This document shows positions 26,884-33,589 of a DNA stretch of 64,000 nucleotides, in pieces (position 1 is the stretch's first letter; each line of letters opens with the position of its first letter). The notes under the pieces are model-generated. The model did not search any database. It was not told the DNA's origin and saw only the letters and a program-made list of their open reading frames with translations. The stretch comes from Streptomyces sp. NBC_00376 (GTDB taxonomy: Bacteria > Actinomycetota > Actinomycetes > Streptomycetales > Streptomycetaceae): the NCBI RefSeq assembly GCF_036077095.1, contig NZ_CP107960.1, positions 3,162,001-3,226,000 on the forward strand. Reading direction: 5' to 3'. A program made the position numbers and the translations under genes.

Positions 26884-27434
26884 GCGTCGAGGAGGTCGAG
26901 CGCGGTCAGGGACCCCTGGCCGATGCCGGTCTCGGTGACGGTCCCGTCGGCGTCGAGGAGGACGAAGCTCGGATGGTGGCGTACGCCGAAGGCGCGGGCG
27001 ACGGGGCCGTTCGGCGGTTCGGTGGCGGTGAGTTCGGTGAGCGGTCCGACTGCTTCGAGCAGGGGGCCCGCGTCGGTGGGCCGTCCGTTGACGACGGCGA
27101 CGAGACGCGCACCCGACGGGGTGTTCGCCTCGGCCCACCGCCGGATCCCGGGGAGGCTCTCCCGGGTGGGCCCGCAGTCGGGGCGGAGGAAGCAGATGAG
27201 GGCGGGGTGGCCTGCCAGGGCGGATTCGCCGACTTCGCCCCCGGCGGTGTGCAGGGTGAAGGCGGGGGCGCGCTCGCCCTCGCTCACGGCGAGGGCCGGA
27301 GGGCCCGAGGGCGTGGCGGCCGGGGCGGGGGCGGCCATAGTGGCCCGCCAGCGCTTGGTGACGGCGACGGTGAGGAGGGCGTTGACGAGGGTGACCGCGG
27401 CGAGAAGGGCGAGGCCGGTGATGGCGTGGCTCAC
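26880..27434 (-). CDS. Membrane-anchored thioredoxin-like protein (MauD/TlpA-like), CGPT active site
   Basis: 184 residues from GTG 27434, overlapping the MauE-like stop. An N-terminal helix (ITGLALLAAVTLVNALLTVAV) anchors a thioredoxin-fold domain (~50-180) facing outward: APAFTLHTAGGE, ALICFLRPDCGPTRESLPG, and the cis-Pro region GVRHHPSFVLLDADG. The active site reads Cys-Gly-Pro-Thr, so the second, resolving Cys of the usual CxxC is missing. It may work through mixed disulfides or as an isomerase-like or scaffold partner. Its order after a MauE homologue parallels mauE-mauD of methylamine dehydrogenase clusters. Confidence 0.8.
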   Translation of the reverse strand: MSHAITGLALLAAVTLVNALLTVAVTKRWRATMAAPAPAATPSGPPALAVSEGERAPAFTLHTAGGEVGESALAGHPALICFLRPDCGPTRESLPGIRRWAEANTPSGARLVAVVNGRPTDAGPLLEAVGPLTELTATEPPNGPVARAFGVRHHPSFVLLDADGTVTETGIGQGSLTALDLLDA

Positions 27435-28021
27435 TGCGTGATCGTCCTTTCGGCGTCGGCCGGGCGGGCGGCGAAGAAGGCGGCGAGGTCGTCGGTGAAG
27501 ACGGCGAACAAGGTGAGGTAAATGGCGACCGCCCCTGCGAGCACCAGTGCGGGGGCGGTGAACGGGCCGGCCGTGCCCTGGGTGAGGGCGATGGTGCCGC
27601 CGAGGAGGGCGAGCACGGTGAGTGTGACGTTGCGGGCGACGTGCCAGGGGCCCATGGGCACCGTGGTCCTGCTGCCGAAGCAGGGGCAGCCGGCGGAGCT
27701 GCCGCGCCGCATGGTGGTGACGGCGACGGCGCTGAATCCCGCGCACAGGGCGGCGGCGACGGCCAGGCCCGCGGTGAGCGTCGGGGGCAGGGCGAGGAGC
27801 ACGGCGGCGAGGAGCTCGGCCGCGGGCACCAGGACGGCGAGGGCCGGCCGGGCGGCGGCCGGCAGGTAGGGGAGGTCGCCCAGTGCCGTGGCGAATCGGC
27901 GGCGGTCGCGCAACTTGGCGAAGCCGGCCACGGCCAGCACGCAGATCAGGGTCAGGCGGCAGACGAGCAGCAGGTCGGACAAGGGTGACTCCGGGGGAAT
28001 GGGTCCTGGGCCGGCGGACAC
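27431..28021 (-). CDS. MauE/DoxX-like redox-associated membrane protein
   Basis: 196 residues from GTG 28021; a TTG at 27982 with GGAG six bases upstream is a strong alternative (183 residues). The protein has about four to five membrane helices (LLLVCRLTLICVLAVAGFAKL; PALAVLVPAAELLAAVLLAL) and a conserved C-P-C pair in GCPCFGSRTTVPMG. In methylamine utilisation clusters MauE, with MauD, is needed to form the disulfides of the Cys-rich MauA subunit. Here the likely client is the eight-Cys peptide encoded immediately upstream. The stop overlaps the redoxin start. Confidence 0.8.
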   Translation of the reverse strand: MSAGPGPIPPESPLSDLLLVCRLTLICVLAVAGFAKLRDRRRFATALGDLPYLPAAARPALAVLVPAAELLAAVLLALPPTLTAGLAVAAALCAGFSAVAVTTMRRGSSAGCPCFGSRTTVPMGPWHVARNVTLTVLALLGGTIALTQGTAGPFTAPALVLAGAVAIYLTLFAVFTDDLAAFFAARPADAERTITQ

Positions 28022-28055
28022 GGGGCGGGCCGCGCACGGCCCGCCCCGTGGTGGT

Positions 28056-28238
28056 TCAGCAGTAGTCCCAGCTACCGCAGGTGATCTTGCACGTGGCGCC
28101 CGAGTAGCAGCAGCGGCGGCATCGCTGGGCGCTGGTGCTCCACTCGGTGTAGCAGTCCGGCGGGCAGCCTGCCTCAGCCACGGCCTTGGGCAGGATCCGC
28201 TCGATCAGACGGCCCGCACCGGCCTTGAGTGTGCGCAT
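28056..28238 (-). CDS. Cysteine-rich small peptide, probable exported product of the operon
   Basis: 60 residues from ATG 28238 with AGGAG at ideal spacing. Residues 1-24 are Cys-free and form an amphipathic basic helix (RLIERILPKAVAEA) ending in A21-E22-A23, a signal-peptidase-like AxA site, but with no hydrophobic core. Residues 25-60 hold eight cysteines (25, 29, 40, 43, 44, 50, 54, 60) and two Trp (33, 57); the protein ends in Cys. CPPDCYTEW and RRCCYSGATC recall parts of MauA, the disulfide-rich small subunit of methylamine dehydrogenase, whose folding needs MauE and MauD. Those two functions are encoded beside it. I know no named family; it could be an antimicrobial, a signal or a redox carrier. 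Confidence 0.75.
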   Translation of the reverse strand: MRTLKAGAGRLIERILPKAVAEAGCPPDCYTEWSTSAQRCRRCCYSGATCKITCGSWDYC

Positions 28239-28280
28239 GGTTCTCCTCTTCCTGTGTGGATGGGATGTGCCGTACTCCAC

Positions 28281-28314
28281 GGTGCGGCGGCGGTACGCGG
28301 ACCGCGGCCGCACC
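28281..28314 (-). terminator. Hairpin between the first redoxin gene and the peptide gene
   Basis: GGTGCGGC (28281-28288) pairs with GCCGCACC (28307-28314), with further pairing of CGGT/ACCG inside. It lies directly after the redoxin stop codon. It could be an attenuator or an mRNA-processing barrier setting different levels for the peptide; no U-tract is present. Confidence 0.4.
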
Positions 28315-28319
28315 GGGGT

Positions 28320-28853
28320 TCAGGAGGTCGCCGGTACCGGTTCGCGGCCGGCGGCCGAGGGAGCGACGACAACGCCGTCCTGGTAACTGAGGACCGTGGG
28401 GAAGGCGGGGACGCGCAGCGCGCGGAAGAGGGGTGAGGCCTCGGGCCCCGGTACCACCTCGTCGGCCGTCCCGGCGAGTTGGGCGGTCAGACTGCTCCCG
28501 CCGGCCTCGTCCCCGATCACCAGGGCCAGGACCCGCCCGCCCGCTGCCCGGACCCGGTCGGCCCGGTCGGCGAAGTCGGGGAGGCTGTCGGTGCAGGACG
28601 GGCAGTCGTGGGAGAAGACCCCCAGCAGCAGCTCGCCGGAACGGAAGCCGTCCTGGGTCACGGTCCGCCCGCTGAGCGCGATGGCGGTGAAGTCCGGTAG
28701 TCCGTCCCCGGGTTGTGGCCCTTCGGCTGCGAAGTCGCGGCGTCGGCTTACGACTTCGAGCTCCTGCCAGCGGCGCAGGATGACCATGAGCAGGACGAGG
28801 TTGAGCAGGGCGACGGCTCCGACGAGCACCAGACCGGCAATGACGTAAGGCAA
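28320..28853 (-). CDS. Membrane-anchored thioredoxin-like protein (TlpA/MauD-like), CPSC active site
   Basis: 177 residues if started at TTG 28853, which has AGGGGG seven bases upstream; no ATG is suitably placed. An N-terminal helix (YVIAGLVLVGAVALLNLVLLMVIL) is followed by a thioredoxin fold with GELLLGVFSHDCPSCTDSLPDF, a full CxxC (CPSC), and the cis-Pro segment VPAFPTVLSYQDG. It should sit outside the membrane and exchange disulfides. It is the first gene of the peptide operon. Together with the CGPT paralogue and the MauE-like protein it makes a complete disulfide-handling set for the Cys-rich peptide. Confidence 0.82.
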   Translation of the reverse strand: MPYVIAGLVLVGAVALLNLVLLMVILRRWQELEVVSRRRDFAAEGPQPGDGLPDFTAIALSGRTVTQDGFRSGELLLGVFSHDCPSCTDSLPDFADRADRVRAAGGRVLALVIGDEAGGSSLTAQLAGTADEVVPGPEASPLFRALRVPAFPTVLSYQDGVVVAPSAAGREPVPATS

Positions 28854-28915
28854 GTTCGACCCCCTGGCGCGGTTGCACGGGTGAGCAGTGTGATACGTGG
28901 GGCCTGTCGGGAGGA

Positions 28916-28936
28916 TGCCAAGACCTTGCCAGGACC
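28916..28936. promoter_or_regulatory. Direct repeat with 11-bp period, candidate SARP operator
   Basis: TGCCAAGACC (28916-28925) and TGCCAGGACC (28927-28936) differ at one position and are spaced exactly 11 bp apart, one helical turn. SARP regulators of Streptomyces bind direct repeats with this period (family knowledge). The site is in the short divergent gap between the peptide operon and the SARP gene, so it could serve both. A TATCAC sequence on the minus strand at 28890-28895 is a possible -10 for the operon. Confidence 0.55.
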
Positions 28937-28950
28937 ATGACGGGCTGAGC

Positions 28951-29760
28951 ATGATTGCCGCCATGCTTGCCACGGGGTCGCATTTTCGAGTGCTGGGCAA
29001 AGTTGAATGGACCGTCGACGGATGTCCCAAGGCCATCGGTCGACGCCGCGAGCGTCTGCTGCTGGGCTTACTTCTGCTGGAGATGGGCCGGCCGCTCCCG
29101 ATGGACCGGTTGATCGACCTCCTGTCGGACGAGGAGGGACGGCCGCGGTCCCGGACCGATCTCTATGTGGACGTCTGCCGACTGCGGGCAAGCCTTCGCC
29201 GGGGCGGGTGCGACGGATCGGTGGGGCTGGTACGGAGCGGCTCGACGTACACCCTCACCGGCGATCCGCAGTTGGTGGACCTGCACCGTTTCACCCAGCT
29301 GGTCAACCGGGCCCAGCGGAGCACCGAGCCGCAGGAGGTCTCCCGGCTCGCCTCGGCCGCCCTGGCCGAATGGCGGGGCGCGTTACTGGAGGACGTCGCA
29401 TCCGAGCGGACCCGCCAAGGCATCGGCACCGCTTTCGACGAACTGCTCATCTCGGCCCAACTGCTGCGTGTGGCAGCGGAGTTCAAACTGCGCAACTACT
29501 GGTCCCTGGCCGCGGAGCTCGCGCGCCTCACCCAGGAGTACCCGGAACACGAGATGCTCCTGGCCTTCCGTGCGGCCACACTCTACGAATGCGGCCGCCG
29601 CGCGGACGCGCTGCGCATACTGTCCTCGGCGCGAGCGGAGATGACCGCCCGGCTGGGCCTGGACCTGAGCCGCGAACTCCAGGATCTGCGCCAGGCGATC
29701 CTGCGGGACGGTCCGGTGGACCTCCGCATATTCCGAGGCGGTGCCCTGGACGCCGTGTGA
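28951..29760 (+). CDS. SARP/BTAD-family transcriptional activator
   Basis: 269 residues from ATG 28951 (GTG 28897 is in frame upstream). The N-terminal ~95 residues form an OmpR-type winged helix (FRVLGKVEWTVDG, AIGRRRERLLLGLLLLEMG, DLYVDVCRLRASLR, YTLTGDPQLVDLHRF) and the rest a bacterial transcriptional activation domain of TPR-like helices (HEMLLAFRAATLYECGRRADALRI). SARPs usually switch on secondary-metabolite or peptide clusters. It is divergent from the Cys-rich peptide operon across a ~97-bp gap holding a SARP-type repeat, so it is the likely pathway-specific activator. Confidence 0.88.
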   Translation: MIAAMLATGSHFRVLGKVEWTVDGCPKAIGRRRERLLLGLLLLEMGRPLPMDRLIDLLSDEEGRPRSRTDLYVDVCRLRASLRRGGCDGSVGLVRSGSTYTLTGDPQLVDLHRFTQLVNRAQRSTEPQEVSRLASAALAEWRGALLEDVASERTRQGIGTAFDELLISAQLLRVAAEFKLRNYWSLAAELARLTQEYPEHEMLLAFRAATLYECGRRADALRILSSARAEMTARLGLDLSRELQDLRQAILRDGPVDLRIFRGGALDAV

Positions 29761-29921
29761 CGCGGCGATGCCGGGGCCCGGCGGCCCGGGTGTCCACGGA
29801 CTGTGAGCCCGGCGACTCGAACCGGCTGAGCACCAGGCGGTCCATGGTCCCGGCGGCGAGCGCCAGGGCGATCACGGTCGGCGCGACGCTCAGCCGGATC
29901 ACGGGTCGGGACCTGCGGGCG

Positions 29922-30485
29922 ATGGCGGCGCCGAGACGGTACAGGGACACCGGCGACGCGGTCACCGACCTCCATGAGCACGAACCCCTCGCCGCCACCG
30001 GCACCACCCTGGCCCTCACCGGCCACCTCGACGAGGCCGCGCAGCACCTCGACGGCGCCCGCATCCTGGTGACCGGCCCCCTCGCGGAAGGCCTGCAGGC
30101 CCCGAACCTCGACCGCGAACGCGTCTACCGCGACGAGCGTTTCCCCGCCGACATGGAACTCCGCGCCGAAGTGGAACTCGACCTGGGCCGCCACCGCAAC
30201 GCCGTCCCGTACCTCTGCTCCGTCCTCCACCGCCACCCGCTGAACGAGGGCTTCACCCGACTCCTCATGCTCGCCCTCTTCCGGGCCGACCGCGGCGCCG
30301 AAGCCCTCACCGTCTACGACACCTACCGCCGCCGGGTCGCCGCGGAACCCGGCACCGATCCCGGCCGCGCCCTGAAAGCGCTACAGGCCCGCATCCTCGC
30401 CCAGGGCCCGGAACCGGCAGCCGTCACCGCGGTACCGCTCACCCGGCCGGCACCCGGCCGGAACGGTTCTGCCGAGCGGTCATGA
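29922..30485 (+). pseudogene. Truncated SARP: BTAD-domain remnant
   Basis: This frame encodes the C-terminal part of a second SARP-type activator: ELDLGRHRNAVPYLCSVLHR then LMLALFRADRGAEALTVYDT, RRVAAEPGTDPGRALKALQ. The winged-helix DNA-binding domain is absent and the sequence upstream of about 29980 does not resemble a BTAD start. It follows the intact SARP in the same direction and ends at the left edge of a transposase remnant. Probably a decayed gene cut by insertion or recombination. Confidence 0.6.
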
Positions 30486-30504
30486 GTGCGCTTCTGGGGG
30501 CAGG

Positions 30505-31338
30505 TATCCGTCGGACCTGACGGACGAACAGTGGGCTCTGGTGGAGCCGCTACTACCGGCCGCGAGGGTGGGGCCGAAGGGTGGGCGGAGGGAGAAGCAT
30601 CCACGGCGGCGGATCGTAGACGCGATCTTCTATGTCGTGCGGACCGGGTGCGCCTGGTGTCAGCTACCGAAGGACTTTGCGCCCTGGCCGACCGTGTACT
30701 GGTACTTCACGTGATGGCACGATGACGGGACCGTGGAGCGGCTGCACGACGCGCTGCGCGACCAGGTCCGAGTGGCCGACGGCCGCAGCGTCGAACCTAG
30801 CGCGGGGCTCATCGACTCGCAGTCCGTGCGCACGGCCGACACCGTCCCCGTTTCCACCAGAGGGTTTGACGCAGGCAAGAAGGTCAAAGGCCGCAAGCGG
30901 TTCATCGTCACCGACACGGTCGGCCTCCTGCTGGCGGTACACGTGGTTGCCGCGAGCGTCCAGGATCGTGACGGCACGAAACGCCCTCTGCTTTGGACCC
31001 GCCTCGACCATCCGGGCATCCAGAAGGTCTGGGCGGACCAGGGCGTCTCCGGACGGCTGGTCGATTGGAGCACTTCGATCCTCGGCCGCGAGCTGGAGAT
31101 CGTCCGTAAAGCGCCTGACCAGCGAGGCTTTCAGGTCCAGCCCAAGCGCTGGGCCGTTGAGCGGACGTTCGCCTGGATGACCGCGCACCGGCGGCTTGCC
31201 CGTGACTACGAGGCCGATCCTGCCCGGTCCGAGACCATGATCCGGTGGGCGATGATCGGCATCATGGTCCGCCGGCTCACCCGAGGTTGCCCGGCCAAAC
31301 GGCCAGGACCACGGCGTCTTCGGTGGACAGCCCCGTAG
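30505..31338 (+). pseudogene. IS5-family transposase with in-frame stop, no start codon
   Basis: A single frame reads YPSDLTDEQWALVEPLLP at the start through to a TAG at 31336, matching Streptomyces IS5-type DDE transposases: IDSQSVRTADTV and GRKRFIVTDTVGLLLAV carry the first Asp regions, VWADQGVSG the second, and PKRWAVERTFAWM the final Glu. The frame is broken once, by TGA at 30712 (WYFT-stop-WHDDG), where homologues carry a sense codon, probably CGA. No start codon or left inverted repeat is clear, so the 5' end is probably lost against the SARP remnant. Confidence 0.85.
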
Positions 31339-31362
31339 TAGACGACAGGCACCTGCAACGCG

Positions 31363-31770
31363 TCAGGAATTCTGGACGGTGCCTACGAACCGCTCGACCT
31401 TGCTCCGCAGGTCTGGCGAGAGGTCGGAGAGGCCGCCGACGATGAAGGTCAGTTGCCTCGCAAGTTCCGGATAAGCGCTCCAGACAGCTGAGTTCCTGGT
31501 CAGGACCGCGCGCAGCAGGTCGCCCTCGTACATGTCGCCTTCGGCCAGCGGGTTGTCACGAAGCACCTCCACCGCGAGCGGAAGAAGCACCGGCAGCCCA
31601 ATGTCCTGCCCGATCAGCAGGCGCAGGTCCTCAACGGTCAGAGTCCCGACCGGCCGACTCCGCAGGGCGTGCGCCGTCGCAATGAGACGGGTGGCGTCAG
31701 GCGGGGGCGCCTGCCAGCGATCACATTCAAGCTCCTCAAGGGACCGACTACGGTCGATAGATACAGTCAC
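31363..31770 (-). CDS. CdiI-like contact-dependent inhibition immunity protein
   Basis: 135 residues from GTG 31770. The sequence opens SLEELE, continues with a helix around LIATAHALRSRPVGTL, then TVEDLRLLIGQDIGLPVLLPLAVEVL and DMYEGDLLRAVL; this is the pattern of the all-helical CdiI_2 family of immunity proteins, assigned from memory. No cognate toxin is adjacent: the gene lies between two insertion elements, 1.3 kb from an unrelated immunity gene and its toxin. It is probably an orphan immunity gene protecting against toxins of competing strains, or the survivor of a displaced pair. Confidence 0.65.
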   Translation of the reverse strand: MTVSIDRSRSLEELECDRWQAPPPDATRLIATAHALRSRPVGTLTVEDLRLLIGQDIGLPVLLPLAVEVLRDNPLAEGDMYEGDLLRAVLTRNSAVWSAYPELARQLTFIVGGLSDLSPDLRSKVERFVGTVQNS

Positions 31771-31868
31771 CAGACGATTCTCTCGTGAATGCGTGTGGTC
31801 GGGTAGCCGGAGACCATTGCTGGTCTCCGGCTACCCGACCACAACGCGAGATCTCAAACACGGTCTCA

Positions 31869-32993
31869 GAGGTCGTTTTCCTGCAATTCGTTTTGAAAGA
31901 TGGCGATTCTTTCGGTGCGTGAGTGGGGGACGGTTGAGGCCACTGAGGCGGGTGGCTCGAAGGTGCTCTTCTGGGGTGATGGGTGGGGCGGAGTATGTCT
32001 TGGGTCTGTTTCATCCCAGGGTGGGAGGGCGCATTGGCTTTGCTTCCGTTGTCGGTGCCGCACGCCTGGGCGTGGGCTGCACTGAGCGGTACGCCCAGAG
32101 CATGACTGAACGCCGCCCGTATCCGAGTGATCTGTCCGATGCCCGCTGGGAGTTGATCGAACCGGTCCTGACCGACTGGCGGGCCGAGCGCCGCAGCAGG
32201 GCCCTGAACATCGGCCGCCCACCCGAGCACGACCTGCGTACCATCCTGGACGCCATCCTCTACGTGGACCGCACCGGAGTGCAGTGGCGCTACCTCCCCC
32301 ACGACTTCCCGCCCTGGGAAACGGTCTACGGCTACTTCGCCAAGTGGGAAAAGGACGGCGTGTTCGCCCATCTCAGCGGGCTGCTGCGGAGCCTGCTGCG
32401 TGAACACGAAGGCCGCAACGCCGAACCGTCCGCGTGCGTCATCGACGCACAGAGCGTGAAAACCTCCACAAGCGTTCCCGCCACGAGCCAGGGCACGGAC
32501 GCGGGCAAGAAGATCGTCGGCAGGAAGAGAAGCATCGTGACGGACACACTCGGCCTGCTTCTGGCGGTCCTGGTCACGGCCGCGAGCGTCCAGGACTCCG
32601 TCGCCGGCACCAGCTTGATCGACACGGTGGCTGCCGAGCACCCCACGATCCGAAAGGTCTGGGTCGACGGCGGGTACCGCCAGCATCTGGTCGAGCACGC
32701 CGCGGCCCTGGGTATCGACATGGAAATCACCCAACGCAAGCCCGGGACCAGGGGCTTCACCCCCATCCCGAAGCGGTGGGCCGTCGAGCGAACCTACGGA
32801 TGGCTGATGTTTCACCGCCGCCTGGTCCGCGACTACGAAGCCCTGCCCACCCGCTCCGAAGCTATGATCCACCTCGCCATGACCGACCTCATGGCCCGCC
32901 GCCTCACCGGGGAAACCACCGTGTCCTGGCGCGACCCAACATTCCAGGACGAAACACAATCTACGGGATGAAACACCGGGAGAAAACGACCTC
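31869..32993 (+). mobile_element. IS5-family insertion sequence, apparently complete
   Basis: GAGGTCGTTTTC (31869-31880) is the exact inverse of GAAAACGACCTC (32982-32993), and TCA flanks both ends, a 3-bp TNA duplication as in the IS1031 group of the IS5 family. The element is 1,125 bp with one transposase gene. A second inverted pair, TGTTTCATCCC (32007-32017) and its inverse (32965-32975), lies inside, so the alternative is a shorter ~970-bp element with these as ends. It separates the CdiI-like gene from the toxin/immunity pair. Confidence 0.65.
32102..32971 (+). CDS. IS5-family transposase, intact
   Basis: 289 residues from ATG 32102, uninterrupted. It has the N-terminal DUF4096-like domain (YPSDLSDARWELIEPVLTDW, DAILYVDRTGVQWRYLPHDFPP) and a DDE domain: CVIDAQSVKT and GRKRSIVTDTLGLLLAV, KVWVDGGYRQHL with the second Asp, and PKRWAVERTYGWLMFHRRL with the catalytic Glu. 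It is related to, but clearly different from, the broken transposase at 30.5-31.3 kb. Being intact, the element may still be mobile. Confidence 0.93.
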   Translation: MTERRPYPSDLSDARWELIEPVLTDWRAERRSRALNIGRPPEHDLRTILDAILYVDRTGVQWRYLPHDFPPWETVYGYFAKWEKDGVFAHLSGLLRSLLREHEGRNAEPSACVIDAQSVKTSTSVPATSQGTDAGKKIVGRKRSIVTDTLGLLLAVLVTAASVQDSVAGTSLIDTVAAEHPTIRKVWVDGGYRQHLVEHAAALGIDMEITQRKPGTRGFTPIPKRWAVERTYGWLMFHRRLVRDYEALPTRSEAMIHLAMTDLMARRLTGETTVSWRDPTFQDETQSTG

Positions 32994-33055
32994 TCAGAGG
33001 GCAATTCGCCTAGATCAAACGCCCTCTCAGATCTCAGACCGGACGCCGCGCGAGA

Positions 33056-33589
33056 TCAGATCTCAGGGCGAGAGGCCGGCCGCTCCCATCGCGCGACGAG
33101 GTCGGCACCAACCACGAGAAGGGCCCCCTCCGTGAACGCGATCTCGTGCGAGAAGCCGTGCGGATGCGGGAGCAATTCGTCCAGTTGAAGATCGCCCAAC
33201 CGAGGCACCTCATCACCGCACTCGACGAATCCACCCCCTCCCCCGAGCCCGAACCCTCCAGCACCCCCGGCGTCATCATCGGTTCTCACCCAAAAATCCC
33301 GAACACCCGAGTACCGGATACGCAGCCCGCCCTCGTGCTTCCATTCGTTCGGCCCCAGCGACAAATCGAGCGACACGCATACGTGATCGTCGACGAGGTC
33401 GACCCGGTCCAACGTCAAATCCTTCACGCAGCGCGAACTGCCGAAGTCGTAGTGGTCAGGATCCGAGGCGAACTCCGCCGCACCGGCGGGAAGGACGGGC
33501 AGAAGTTCCGGCAGGACACGGAGGTATTCCTGCGGGTCCAAGTGAAATCCGTACAGATCCTGCAGTGGTCGCACGTGGACGTATTTCAT
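33056..33589 (-). CDS. Probable immunity protein paired with the polymorphic toxin
   Basis: 177 residues from ATG 33589; the ATG overlaps the toxin stop (TGATG), so the two are translated together. The sequence is acidic and soluble with no signal or membrane helix, e.g. YDFGSSRCVKDLTLDRVDLVDDH, LDLSLGPNEWKHEGGLRIRYSGV, RLGDLQLDELLPHPHGFSHEI, and looks like a small beta-rich protein. I do not recognise a named family. Position directly after a toxin C-terminal domain is the classical place for a cognate cytoplasmic immunity gene, which is the basis for the call. A Gly-rich run near residue 130 is unusual. Confidence 0.65.
   Translation of the reverse strand: MKYVHVRPLQDLYGFHLDPQEYLRVLPELLPVLPAGAAEFASDPDHYDFGSSRCVKDLTLDRVDLVDDHVCVSLDLSLGPNEWKHEGGLRIRYSGVRDFWVRTDDDAGGAGGFGLGGGGGFVECGDEVPRLGDLQLDELLPHPHGFSHEIAFTEGALLVVGADLVARWERPASRPEI

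Noticed and set aside
28056..28238. A tryptophan tryptophylquinone cofactor in the Cys-rich peptide
   Set aside because: Two Trp are present, but there is no MauG-like dihaem enzyme and no large dehydrogenase subunit; kept only as a remark.
24563..28853. A lanthipeptide or other classical RiPP cluster
   Set aside because: No dehydratase, cyclase, radical SAM, YcaO or precursor-recognition gene is present; the maturation genes are redox proteins only.
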